Origin: a virus
DNA length: 22,357 nucleotides
IMG/VR virus record: IMGVR_UViG_3300017963_003108
Coordinates: 1 to 22,357 of that record
Direction: 5' to 3' (one strand)
The notes beneath the pieces are model-generated. The model was not told the DNA's origin, did no database searches, and saw only the letters and a list, made by a program, of their open reading frames with translations. The translations under genes and the position numbers were made by a program. This document shows, in pieces, positions 1 to 8,445 of this stretch (position 1 is the stretch's first letter; the number at the start of each line of letters is the position of its first letter).

Positions 1-1
1 A

Positions 2-808
2 GTCGGTCTGATGCAAGGTCCAGCGCACGCGTGCATCAACACGCTCTCCCGGAACGCGCCCATCTGGACGAAGGGTGCGGTGCTGTACTGGGACATTCGG
101 GGTGGTTCTCTCGTCGTCGCACGAGGGGCGCGTGCGTACAGCGCTGTCCAGGCAAGCGCCGGGACGGGGAACTACTGGACCTACGATCGCGGTAAGGGGC
201 AGTTCATCCAGGTCGCTGCCGCCGCGCCATCCTTCCCGCTCGATGGCTTCTTCGCAGACGCGCGGACCGCTTACTTCAACGACACGACGAACGCCAGCCG
301 CGGACCGTTCACGCTTGAAGCGGGGGCGACCAGCTCTACCCCAGCACTCGCAGCGGATTACATAGTCGATCCGACGACCATCCCGATGGCGAACGGTTTC
401 CGCATCGCGAACGCGACCGGGTCGGACAAGCGGTTCTATCGCCTGGAATCGACGTCCGGGACGTACCGCCGCTGCTTCTCGCTCCTCGCGCGGCGCGTAG
501 ACGGCGGTGGTGGAGGCGTGATCGATGCGTCCGTGCTGCAGCTGTACACGGCGACATCGGCAGACCCGCTCGGCGCGAACACGCTCGAAACGCCGACGAC
601 CTACAAGAAGATCCGCGGGGACGGGTGGTATGAGCTGTGGGCGTTCACTCCGATCAGTGGAGCGAACATCTACTATGGCGGCATCCTCGCAGACGGGTAC
701 GAGGTCGAGATCGAGGCGCCGATGACCGAGAGCGTCGGGACGACGACGCTCGGCGCGCGGGCGCAGTTCACCGAGAACCCCGGCGCGGGTTCGTTGAGCC
801 CGCCCTAG
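2..808 (+). CDS. Tail-fibre / carbohydrate-binding protein, N-terminal portion (5' end outside window)
   Basis: The frame is open from base 2 with no stop before the ATG at 11, and no Shine-Dalgarno sequence precedes that ATG, so I take this as the 3' part of a gene that starts upstream. The visible product (about 268 residues) is rich in Gly, Ser, Thr and aromatic residues and looks beta-stranded. Its last part (CFSLLARR, GWYELWAF, YEVEIEAPMTES) reads like the lectin/CBM-like module common in phage tail fibres. In such modules a conclusion like 'PSYIES' usually follows the 'EAPM..' strand. That sequence is present here, but only in the +1 frame after the TAG at 806-808 (see next entry). The likely role is host-surface or glycan binding at the tail tip. 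No catalytic motif is visible. Family identity is inferred from pattern only. Confidence 0.7.
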   Translation, partial: VGLMQGPAHACINTLSRNAPIWTKGAVLYWDIRGGSLVVARGARAYSAVQASAGTGNYWTYDRGKGQFIQVAAAAPSFPLDGFFADARTAYFNDTTNASRGPFTLEAGATSSTPALAADYIVDPTTIPMANGFRIANATGSDKRFYRLESTSGTYRRCFSLLARRVDGGGGGVIDASVLQLYTATSADPLGANTLETPTTYKKIRGDGWYELWAFTPISGANIYYGGILADGYEVEIEAPMTESVGTTTLGARAQFTENPGAGSLSPP

Positions 809-1361
809 CTACATCGAATCGGCGCGGACGTCCGGCATCGCGGAACCGTACCCGGCATGCGGATGGGTCGGTGCGGGCTTCACGAACCGGTGGGCGCACG
901 ATGAGCCCTACGATCAGCCCGGTCCGCGGTGGAAGACCGGCTATATCGTGAACTGGCAGGCGGACGCCAGCAACAAGGTCGCCGTCTACATGAGCCAGAC
1001 CAGTCAGCTGTGGGTTGGCTGGATGCGCAAGGCGGGCGTGTCGGAGCTGTTCCTCACTGGTCCCGCCACGTGGGCGGAGAACGAGGCGATGGGCTTCGTC
1101 GTGACGTGGGGAACGCGCAAGGGCTCGCAGTACGGCGTCGTCGCGATCAACGGGAAGCAGTACGACGTAGAGACCGCATTCGCGCTACCGACCGGGACGC
1201 CGAACTACGTCGAGATCGGGGACGTTGGTAGCCTCGGTTACGGGCAGCCTGCGAACTGCCACGTCGAGGCGATGGCGGTTGGGCGGCAAGCGCTCACACG
1301 GCTCGACGCTCGTCATCTCTCGCTCTGGTTCCGCGATCAGGCTGTGGGGGTCATCCGGTGA
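798..1361 (+). CDS. Tail-fibre protein, frame-shifted C-terminal portion (ConA/LamG-like domain)
   Basis: This frame opens right after a TGA at 795-797 and begins ARPSYIESARTSG, the usual continuation of the module that ends the preceding frame. It then runs without a stop to TGA 1359-1361. There is no good start codon near 798. If the product is made independently, the first credible start is GTG 948, giving 137 residues with only a weak GGAAG upstream. The sequence from 948 on (MNWQAD..., VAVYMSQTSQLWVGWM, GFVVTWGTRKGSQYGVVAING) looks like a concanavalin/LamG-type beta-sandwich, common at fibre tips. I infer that 2-808 and 798-1361 encode one fibre protein, joined by +1 frameshifting or split by a recent indel or sequencing error. 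The next gene starts at GTG 1358, overlapping the stop by four bases. Confidence 0.6.
   Translation, partial: ARPSYIESARTSGIAEPYPACGWVGAGFTNRWAHDEPYDQPGPRWKTGYIVNWQADASNKVAVYMSQTSQLWVGWMRKAGVSELFLTGPATWAENEAMGFVVTWGTRKGSQYGVVAINGKQYDVETAFALPTGTPNYVEIGDVGSLGYGQPANCHVEAMAVGRQALTRLDARHLSLWFRDQAVGVIR
803..809 (+). other. Candidate +1 frameshift site, CCC-TAG-C
   Basis: In the upstream frame the last codons are CCG CCC TAG. A proline tRNA on CCC (803-805) could slip one base onto CCT (804-806). The next codon would then be AGC, followed by TAC ATC GAA, giving ...SPPSYIES... and joining the two halves of the fibre. A proline codon before a stop in a CCCT context is the arrangement expected for a +1 slip. 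A simple indel is equally compatible with the sequence. Confidence 0.4.
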
Positions 1362-4300
1362 GCGGACTCTTCACGGGTGGTGCAGGTTCGACCGTCGTTC
1401 CCTTCGGGGACGGTACTGTTGCACGCACGGGTAGCGCGTGGAACCCGTATGACGGCAAGTCCTACCGCGAGAACAAGCCGCGGTTCGGGGATGGGCTGAT
1501 CTTCAACTGCGCCGTGCGCCCGAAGCTCTTCGACACGTTCACCGAGCCGACGAGCTTCATGTGGTACCACCCGACGCAGGGCACACCCAACCTCATCGAC
1601 CGGCAGGCGACGTTCGAGACGCAGTACCCCGAGTTCGACAAGGTCGTCCTCGGGTCGTCCTACCAGGGGCGCGAGATCGTCGGCTACCGCCTCGGACCCA
1701 TCACGCGGAAGCACTGGGTTGTGGACATGGTTGTTCACGGGAACGAGGCGGATGGCGCGCAGGGCACCTTCCGCGCGATGGAGATTCTCGCGCGAGATCC
1801 GATCTTCCAGGCGTTCCGCGACGAGTGGACCATCTTCTTCGTTCCGGCGTTGAACCCGGATGGGTGGTATCTCGGAACGCGCAACCTCGCGGAGATCGGT
1901 CCGAACGGGTTGACCATCAACCTCAACCGAAATTGGGATTGGTTCTGGGACGAGTACGCTGCGTCATCATACGAGTCGAAGGGCTCCGCGCCCGAGAGTA
2001 CGTTGGAAGCGCAGGCGTTCCTCAACTACTACCGCGACCCACAGGTCACGTTCGGCTTCCTCCTCGACCAGCACGCAGACCGTGGCGTCGGCGCACGGTA
2101 CATGAGTCGTGACCGAATCTGGCGGCAGCTTGCACTGGCGCCGGGTGTGGCGGGCGAGGTGCCGAACAACTGGCGGACGCTGTGGCTCGACTGGATCATC
2201 TGGCGCTACGTCGGGCACGTCACCCACATCAGAGCCCGCGATGCTGGTGGGTTCGACAACTACTGTCGATACTACCGGAGCCGCTTCCGTCCGCACCTTC
2301 ACAGTTACTTCAGCTCCCTCGGCGTCATGTCGATGGCGATGGAAGACGAGAAGGTCTCCGATGCGGGCGGGCGCGAGACGGTCGCGAGCGCGTGCAACTT
2401 CCGTCTCGACGCGACGCTTGCAGCGGCGATCTGCTGTACGGAATCGCTTTGGATCAACGACTACGAAGAAGCGCTTCTGCTCGAAAGCGGACCGCGTGCG
2501 CAACTGCTGAGTAATGCGAACTTCCGCAGTTGGCAGGACGACGAGTACCGCCCTGGTTTCTACACGATGAGTCGCATGACGACCGCGCGGGCATCGGAGG
2601 CGAACAGCTACAACGAGGACGGCGGGCGCGCGACGGAGATGACGTCGCAGACACTCATCGAGCTGTCACAGGCGGCGGAGTTCAACGCGGGTGCGCTGAC
2701 GGGCTACACGTCAGCTCTCATCGTCACGAGTCAGGGGCAGCTGTTCAAGATACCGACGGCGGTCGCTGACGAATCTGGCGACGTCATCGACCCGCTGTCG
2801 AGCTTCACCAGCTGGATGGGCGCGGCAGCTTTTGCGGGCGACGTGGACGGTACTATCCAGGTCTTCGGTGGTGGGTCGTCGGAGAAGGACGCTGCTCCGA
2901 CGACGCAATACTACCGGCTCTCAGACACGACGGAGACATCCCTCGTCGCAGTAGGAGCAGTCCCTCCCGGTACGCAGCACGCCGGCTTTTGCGACAACTT
3001 CCTCGACGACCCGTCTCTTGCCGCACGCGAGGGATATCTCGTCGGAGGGTGGACCGGCATCGCGCCGACGCAGGCGATGTACAAGGTCAACGTCGCGACG
3101 CTCACGTGGACGCTCTCGGCGGCAACGCTACCGACGCCGACGTACGGGGCGCTCGCGGTTTACGATCCCGTCCGCAACTACGTGTGGATCATCGGCGGCT
3201 TCAATGCAGCGGGTACGCCACAGACATCGGTAGGCTACTGGGACATCGGTGCCGACACGTACACGCCGACGGCTCCTCTACCGCTCGCGCTGGGCTACGT
3301 GGCGGGCGTGTATGCGCGGTTCGATGGTCGCATCTACGCCTACGGTGGTCAGCTCAGTACGGGGGACATGTCCCCTAACATCTACCGACTCAACCCTGCG
3401 AGTGGGGCGTGGACGCTGCTGTCCGTCACGGCGAACCTCGATGACGACGAGGACCAGCAGGAACCGGAAGACCCGGTGTGGACTATCCAGCTGGGTCGCG
3501 CGCAGGCGCTCCTCCCCGTTGAAACCTCGACGGACAACGGTGTCATCTACCTGCTCGGCGGGCGTCAGGTTAGCACGAGCGGCGCGCTCGCGGATGACTT
3601 CTACAAGCACGACCTCTACGACGAGATCATCGGGCGCGTCGCAGACGCCGACTACGGCTACATCCGCTACTCGACCTCCGTTCAGACCCCGTGGGTAGAG
3701 TTCGTCGCTGCGTTGCAGCCGTGGGTCACTGCGGGTGCGGGGACCGGGACGTGGACGAACGCTCCGGCGAATTGGAGCGCGGCTCCGGCGGGGTTGAACC
3801 CGGCGGGAACGAAGACGGGCGCCGCTGGTAACGCAGCGCTCACGCATAGCGAGACGCCTCCGACCTACGTCAGCTATCGGATGCGGGCGGACGTCTTTCT
3901 CGACGGGGCGGGCACCATCGTGTCCTTCCGGGCAGTCGTGCGCGCGTCCTACATCGGCGCCAACATCCAGGACGGTTACCGCGTCAGGAACGACAACGCC
4001 GGAACGACGTGGACGCTGGAGCGCTACAACAGCACCTCAGGTACAACGCTCGCGACGACGACGGCAGCAGTCATCGATACGACGCCGCGCGAGCTTGACG
4101 TGCGTGTGCTTGGGCAAGATCCCGTGCGGCTTGTCGTGCTGTTCGATGGGGTGGAGCTGTTCAACTACACCGACGCGTCGGTCAACCGACTCCGAACGAA
4201 CGGCGTATCTGGGTATGAGGGTCAGAGTGGCACGGCGAACCTCGTCGTCTCCGACTACTACGCGGAGGACACGGCAGCTGGGGAGGAGATGTTCACAGGC

Positions 4301-5863
4301 TCGTCGCTCGTGCAGTCGAAGCTCGCAACATCGACGGGCTACACGCGTCTTTCCATCCAGCCTGGCGCTCAGGAGGTCGCCGACGCTGAGTACGTAACGC
4401 GACGAGTCCGTAACTACTACACTATTCCACCATCAGGGTTCTGGTTCAACTACCGCGTGCGCGCGTTCCTCCGGCACGGTCCGCGGGCGTTCGTCGAGGA
4501 TCGCATTCGCTACTACACGCGCGTCTACAAGGATTCGCAGGTCGCCCGCATTGACGGCTTCATGCTGGCGAAGGGAACGCTCTTCGGGCAGTCGTACCTC
4601 GACACCGACGCGGTCAGCGGTCCCGAGACGTGCACCTTCGCGACAGCGGTGCAGATGAACCGACTGCACGCTTCGTTCTCGTGGTTGCCGACGTTCGGTT
4701 ACCCCGACGTCGTGGATTCGGATTTCGAGCTGGCACGCTTCTCGATCGACGTGAACAACTACCTCGCAATCATCCTCGTCGCGGGGAATGACGAGGAACG
4801 CGAGTTCAACCGCGACGACCTCTACGCCCAGCATGACCCCGTCATTCGCTTGTCGAAGGTGCAAGCGGGCTCCGAGGTCGACTACGTTGACATCGTCTGC
4901 TACTACGGTTACGCGATGCGGGAGCCGGGTTGCGAACGTGTGGATGATCCGGTCCGCTTCACCATCGTTCACGTCGAGGACCAGCTATTCCGCTTCTCCG
5001 TCGAGCGTTTTGGCTTCGTCGTGCATCGGGAGTCTACAACGGACCTCACCGGTTACTCGACGACGGCGGGGACGCTGTCCTACACGGGGCACGGGCTCTA
5101 CGGGAAGCCGACCATCAGCTACGACGGCATGCACGCGAACGGGATGCACGCACCGCTCGGGCGGCACGCGATCGACCAGCGACTTCGTGATCGTGATAGT
5201 GTCGGAGTGTTCGTTGCGGGGGAGCGTGATCCGACGCAGGGCGGCATCTCGACCTACAACAAGATCCGCCCGTTCATCGACGGGGACGACTTCACACGTC
5301 CGGATGACGCCAACCTCGGATACGGTTGGGACATCATCAAGCAGACGGGGAACGGCTTCAACATCGTCTCCAGCAAGGCGCAGTGTGCGGAACTGGGGTT
5401 CGAGAGTCGTGAGGGTGACCCGCGTCACGCGGACTACATCGCTGCGGCAGACCTCACCGTGCAGAACAATAACGACATCGTCGGCATCCTCGCGCGGATC
5501 GACCGCTTCATGTCGGAGACTGTCCCGGGTGACGAGCCGTTCGGGTACGGGTTCGAGCTGATCCAGACGGGACCGACGGCGGCGACCCTTCGCATCGTGA
5601 CCTACTGGAACGGTGTGAGGGAGATACTCGCCACGCAGGCGCTATCGTCCTACACTGCGGGTGAGACGCTACGGCTGGTGGTGACGACGAGCGGGACATC
5701 GCTCCGAGGTGAGATTTCGGGGCGAGCCATCGTGACGACGACGGACACGCTGTTCAAGCGTCCGGGTCGTCCGGGGATCATGGGAGAGACGGGCGGGCCG
5801 GCGCAGTTCGTCACGGTCGACAACTGGACTCTGACCGAGAATTTCGAGTCGAGCACGGTGTAG
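1358..5863 (+). CDS. Giant tail-fibre protein with M14 metallocarboxypeptidase, kelch propeller and lectin-like domains
   Basis: The 1501-residue product starts at GTG 1358 (GTGA overlap with the preceding stop, G-rich stretch upstream). Residues ~85-365 carry the peptidase M14 signature: GSSYQGREI near 99-107, zinc ligands H127 and E130 in HGNE, NPDG at 166-169, R175, NRNWD at 190-194 (the carboxylate-binding Asn-Arg of carboxypeptidase A), a third zinc ligand H239 in LLDQHAD, and E329 or E331 as catalytic glutamate. Residues ~497-740 have five kelch-like strands with GG doublets (QVFGGG, YLVGGW, WIIGGF, YAYGGQ, YLLGGR). Residues ~790-970 and ~1305-1501 look like ConA/LamG-type sandwiches. 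I see no signal peptide or membrane segment. Its place among fibre genes indicates a virion component. The likely action is trimming peptides of cell-wall stems or surface proteins during adsorption; the substrate is unknown. All expected M14 residues appear intact. Confidence 0.8.
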   Translation: MSGLFTGGAGSTVVPFGDGTVARTGSAWNPYDGKSYRENKPRFGDGLIFNCAVRPKLFDTFTEPTSFMWYHPTQGTPNLIDRQATFETQYPEFDKVVLGSSYQGREIVGYRLGPITRKHWVVDMVVHGNEADGAQGTFRAMEILARDPIFQAFRDEWTIFFVPALNPDGWYLGTRNLAEIGPNGLTINLNRNWDWFWDEYAASSYESKGSAPESTLEAQAFLNYYRDPQVTFGFLLDQHADRGVGARYMSRDRIWRQLALAPGVAGEVPNNWRTLWLDWIIWRYVGHVTHIRARDAGGFDNYCRYYRSRFRPHLHSYFSSLGVMSMAMEDEKVSDAGGRETVASACNFRLDATLAAAICCTESLWINDYEEALLLESGPRAQLLSNANFRSWQDDEYRPGFYTMSRMTTARASEANSYNEDGGRATEMTSQTLIELSQAAEFNAGALTGYTSALIVTSQGQLFKIPTAVADESGDVIDPLSSFTSWMGAAAFAGDVDGTIQVFGGGSSEKDAAPTTQYYRLSDTTETSLVAVGAVPPGTQHAGFCDNFLDDPSLAAREGYLVGGWTGIAPTQAMYKVNVATLTWTLSAATLPTPTYGALAVYDPVRNYVWIIGGFNAAGTPQTSVGYWDIGADTYTPTAPLPLALGYVAGVYARFDGRIYAYGGQLSTGDMSPNIYRLNPASGAWTLLSVTANLDDDEDQQEPEDPVWTIQLGRAQALLPVETSTDNGVIYLLGGRQVSTSGALADDFYKHDLYDEIIGRVADADYGYIRYSTSVQTPWVEFVAALQPWVTAGAGTGTWTNAPANWSAAPAGLNPAGTKTGAAGNAALTHSETPPTYVSYRMRADVFLDGAGTIVSFRAVVRASYIGANIQDGYRVRNDNAGTTWTLERYNSTSGTTLATTTAAVIDTTPRELDVRVLGQDPVRLVVLFDGVELFNYTDASVNRLRTNGVSGYEGQSGTANLVVSDYYAEDTAAGEEMFTGSSLVQSKLATSTGYTRLSIQPGAQEVADAEYVTRRVRNYYTIPPSGFWFNYRVRAFLRHGPRAFVEDRIRYYTRVYKDSQVARIDGFMLAKGTLFGQSYLDTDAVSGPETCTFATAVQMNRLHASFSWLPTFGYPDVVDSDFELARFSIDVNNYLAIILVAGNDEEREFNRDDLYAQHDPVIRLSKVQAGSEVDYVDIVCYYGYAMREPGCERVDDPVRFTIVHVEDQLFRFSVERFGFVVHRESTTDLTGYSTTAGTLSYTGHGLYGKPTISYDGMHANGMHAPLGRHAIDQRLRDRDSVGVFVAGERDPTQGGISTYNKIRPFIDGDDFTRPDDANLGYGWDIIKQTGNGFNIVSSKAQCAELGFESREGDPRHADYIAAADLTVQNNNDIVGILARIDRFMSETVPGDEPFGYGFELIQTGPTAATLRIVTYWNGVREILATQALSSYTAGETLRLVVTTSGTSLRGEISGRAIVTTTDTLFKRPGRPGIMGETGGPAQFVTVDNWTLTENFESSTV

Positions 5864-5872
5864 GGGGCGGTC

Positions 5873-6355
5873 ATGGCAGAGCCTTACGGGTTCGTGGTTC
5901 GGACGGACGGCGCGACGGAGCTGCGCAGCGCCCTCGCTCAGAACGAGGCGGAGCTGGTCATCCTGACGCAGGAAGCGCACGGGGTGCCCGTCGCGGAGTT
6001 CGACATCGTGCGCGTGTCGGTTCTCAGTGCGGAGAACCTCGCGTGGGATGTCTACTTCTACGACAGCGAGCCGGGCGCGCTTACGGAGCACGACGACAAC
6101 CCGGTCGTAGACTGGATCGAGTTCGCCGTCGCGCAGGGGAAGCAGATCAACGCGACCGGTCCGTTCATCTACTCGCTGTCCTCCTTCAAGACGCGATTCG
6201 TCAATCGCAATGGGGAGCCGACGATCTACGTGCGACTCTGTCAGCGCGATGCGGCGGGGAAGACGGCGAACGACCCGGGGAAGGTCGTGGTCATCATCGA
6301 GGGGACGTCCACCGGGAAGGACTACCCCGCGCAGACTCCTGAAACCTATCCGTAA
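5873..6355 (+). CDS. Putative virion structural protein, beta-rich, 160 aa
   Basis: ATG 5873 follows the previous stop by nine bases, with a GGGGGCGG Shine-Dalgarno-like stretch upstream. The 160-residue product has no signal peptide, transmembrane segment or catalytic motif. Alternating hydrophobic stretches (AWDVYFYDSE, FIYSLSSFKTRFV, TIYVRLCQRD, GKVVVIIEG) suggest a beta-sandwich. The sequence FIYSLSSFKTRFVNRNGEPTIYV resembles small decoration or fibre-associated proteins found in many tailed phages. Its setting between the giant fibre and other small surface proteins points to a virion surface role. I do not recognise a named family, so the function remains open. Confidence 0.6.
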   Translation: MAEPYGFVVRTDGATELRSALAQNEAELVILTQEAHGVPVAEFDIVRVSVLSAENLAWDVYFYDSEPGALTEHDDNPVVDWIEFAVAQGKQINATGPFIYSLSSFKTRFVNRNGEPTIYVRLCQRDAAGKTANDPGKVVVIIEGTSTGKDYPAQTPETYP

Positions 6356-6366
6356 GGAGTAGCGTC

Positions 6367-6864
6367 ATGCCGCCTGCAGGATCGGTCGTCGTTGGAGGAG
6401 CAGGGGGTGGTACTCCTGGCGCCGCTACGGAGGACACAGCTGTGTGGGTCGTCACTGGTGACAAGCTACTGCAGACTTATCCGACATCTGGGCAGACGTA
6501 CACGCCTATGGATGTCGGTGACACGATCCGCATGCAGAAGAGGGTGAAGACCGCGGGCGACTACACGGTCAGCATCAACTACGCGATGGCGTCGGCGTCT
6601 GCCAATGCGGTGAAGCTGGAGTGTGACTACAAGTCGGTCGCGGATGGTGCTGATCCCGATGCGGCTCTCGGCTCGGCAACTCCCGCGACGTCCGAGTTCA
6701 CGCCCGGCAACGACACGAACATGCATCAGCATGAGACCTTCGTGGTGACAGTCGCCAACGACGGCGACAATCTCGTGATCCTCCTGACGCGTGTCGCTCC
6801 CGCCGCTGCTGCTCACCCCGGTCTGCTCAACTTCATCGACCCCGCTCTCGACCCCGTACCGTAG
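6367..6864 (+). CDS. Putative virion structural protein with Gly-rich N terminus, 165 aa
   Basis: A clear AAGGAG at 6354-6359, overlapping the upstream TAA, sets ATG 6367 as the start. The product has a flexible Gly/Ala-rich N terminus (MPPAGSVVVGGAGGGTPG) and then a beta-rich body. In that body, MDVGDTIRMQKRVKTAGDYTVSINY, a core acidic segment around residues 80-105 and ETFVVTVANDGDNLVILLTRV look like a jelly-roll or carbohydrate-binding fold. Acidic residues cluster in the middle (YKSVADGADPDAALGSA). There is no enzyme motif. The N terminus resembles that of the protein at 10650-11273, which suggests a shared attachment segment. I infer a fibre or decoration protein; no named family is recognised. 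Confidence 0.6.
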   Translation: MPPAGSVVVGGAGGGTPGAATEDTAVWVVTGDKLLQTYPTSGQTYTPMDVGDTIRMQKRVKTAGDYTVSINYAMASASANAVKLECDYKSVADGADPDAALGSATPATSEFTPGNDTNMHQHETFVVTVANDGDNLVILLTRVAPAAAAHPGLLNFIDPALDPVP

Positions 6865-6873
6865 GAGAGCCTG

Positions 6874-7638
6874 ATGGCGTTCAACACCGCGGTCATCGCT
6901 GGTGCAGAGGAGTACACCTCCTGGGACGACGTCCTCGCCCGTCCTGCCTCGGACGGGGACAGGATCATGTTCATGGGGTTGAAGTGGATCTATGACGGGA
7001 CCAACTCCATCTGGGTTCCGGATTGGGCGTATGGAGAGACCCTCTCCGAGGTGACGAAGGTAGACGGCGACGAGGCGAACGACGCAGCTCTCGTAGCGCA
7101 AGGGTGGACCGTCACGAAAAGCGGCGGCACCACTTCGTTCGACGGGACGCGAGTTCGTCTCTATAGCGCTGGTGCGACCGGGCATACATGCTACCTACAG
7201 CGTAGCACCGCAGGGGGAGCCGGAAACACCTACTTCGCCTACGGGCGCATTCGTGTTGATTCCTTCATCGGGTCCAACTTCTACGCGGGATGCATCCTCT
7301 CGATCAAGGAAGGCACACGTTACCGGGCCTTTGAGTTTCGCTACACGACAGCGAACCAATACTCTGCGTTTTGTAATGCCGGGGCTTCGACCCTTGGGAC
7401 CGTCGATGATGATGTGGACGCCTCGAACGAGCAGTTCTACCTGATCCGCTTCCAGGATTCGGATCGGAGCATGGCGTGGATTGATGGGTCTGGCAAGCTA
7501 TCCGCACCATGTACGTTCCACGGGGCTGGAGGCTTCTCCAGCTCTGGAGCCGGGGACTTGATCATCCAGTTCGGAGGCTTCGCTGGAAACGCGAGCAGCG
7601 ATATCTACATCCGGGATTTCGTGATCGCGAGGTACTGA
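6874..7638 (+). CDS. Fibre-like paralogue A, 254 aa
   Basis: ATG 6874 follows TAGGAGA with good spacing. The product is the first of three tandem paralogues. It shares with paralogue C (8446-9216) the segments TSWDD, MFMGLKW, IWVPD, AYGETL, a following DGDE(A/V)NDAAL and the ending ..ARY. The N-terminal ~60 residues (MFMGLKWIYDGTNSIWVPD) look like a compact beta module seen in phage tail proteins. The remaining ~190 residues form a probable ConA-like sandwich (YGRIRVDSFIGSNFYAGCILSI, QFYLIRF, MAWIDGSGK). No catalytic residues can be assigned. The stop overlaps the next ATG by one base (TGATG). A role in receptor binding or virion decoration is inferred from context. Confidence 0.7.
   Translation: MAFNTAVIAGAEEYTSWDDVLARPASDGDRIMFMGLKWIYDGTNSIWVPDWAYGETLSEVTKVDGDEANDAALVAQGWTVTKSGGTTSFDGTRVRLYSAGATGHTCYLQRSTAGGAGNTYFAYGRIRVDSFIGSNFYAGCILSIKEGTRYRAFEFRYTTANQYSAFCNAGASTLGTVDDDVDASNEQFYLIRFQDSDRSMAWIDGSGKLSAPCTFHGAGGFSSSGAGDLIIQFGGFAGNASSDIYIRDFVIARY
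6965..6987 (+). repeat. Direct repeat copy 1, inside paralogue A
   Basis: This 23-base segment, encoding the MFMGLKW stretch, is identical to 8537-8559 in paralogue C. It is the best-conserved DNA between the two genes and supports origin by duplication or repeated recombination. Confidence 0.8.
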
Positions 7639-8444
7639 TGGCATTCAACACATCTGTCATCGCTGGTGTTCCGGTCTATGGTTCCTGGCTGGACATCCTG
7701 AGCTTGTCGGCTGACGACGGGGACACGGTCGTCCTGAACATGCCCACTGGACAACCAGCTCTGCGTATCTACGACAGCGGGATGGGCACATGGGTACCTC
7801 CTGAGGTCTACGGTAGGTTCACGGACTGGTCGTTGACAGCGGAGGTAGAGGGTTCTGAGGCAGACGCGGCTGCTCTGCTTGCGAAGGGAACCAACGTCAA
7901 CCTCTATGCTGGTTCGTCAACGCTCACCTACAACGACAGCGGGAAGCTGCGCATCCTGAATAGCGGTGCGACAGACGGCTGTGCCATTGAGTGCAACACA
8001 GGACCATCAAATGGATACTCTGTGTTCATGCATGGGTTGGCTCGCGTGGTTCAGTGCAGCACCTACAATGACATCTACTTCGTTGCGAACGACTCGTCGC
8101 ACATGGTCCCGGCGTTGTCATGGTGTGACCAGACAGGCAATGACTACCCGCGCCCGATGCTCACGTCGCCAGCAGTAAGAGGAACCCAGACGCTCGTCAA
8201 TAGCAGCGTGGCGACTCTGCTGGCGTCTGAGGGCTTCCTTGAGGTCTTCGTCATCGGCAATAACGATGACCGTTCCCTCCCGGACGCTGCCATGTTGTTC
8301 TGGCTGAACGGCGTCCTTGCTGGGTTCCTCGACAAGACCGACATGAACTCCGGGGGTGGATCGAACTACTGCAACCTCGTCCAGGTGAATAGCAACACGA
8401 ACGAGATCACCATGCGCAAGTTCGAGACGTGGGTGAGGGCGTAA
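7638..8444 (+). CDS. Fibre-like paralogue B, 268 aa
   Basis: I start this gene at ATG 7638, in the TGATG overlap with paralogue A, because the resulting N terminus MAFNTSVIAG matches MAFNTAVIAG of paralogue A. The same frame is open upstream to 7509, but that part is antiparallel to the logic of the overlap and has atypical composition. The body is more diverged than A and C: it keeps a W-x-DI segment, the GTWVPPEVYG strand, SEADAAALLAKG and an FLEVFVIGNNDD...AMLFWLNGVL segment that corresponds to the LIRF...AWIDG strand pair of A. It is probably beta-rich throughout, with no enzyme motif. The stop at 8442-8444 sits one base before the next ATG. Surface or receptor-binding function is inferred. 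Confidence 0.7.
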   Translation: MAFNTSVIAGVPVYGSWLDILSLSADDGDTVVLNMPTGQPALRIYDSGMGTWVPPEVYGRFTDWSLTAEVEGSEADAAALLAKGTNVNLYAGSSTLTYNDSGKLRILNSGATDGCAIECNTGPSNGYSVFMHGLARVVQCSTYNDIYFVANDSSHMVPALSWCDQTGNDYPRPMLTSPAVRGTQTLVNSSVATLLASEGFLEVFVIGNNDDRSLPDAAMLFWLNGVLAGFLDKTDMNSGGGSNYCNLVQVNSNTNEITMRKFETWVRA

Positions 8445-8445
8445 T

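Noticed and set aside
7509-7637. Upstream extension of paralogue B to ATG 7509
   Set aside because: The added residues are Arg/Leu-rich out-of-frame sequence inside paralogue A. The ATG at 7638 gives the same N terminus as paralogue A and a normal TGATG overlap.
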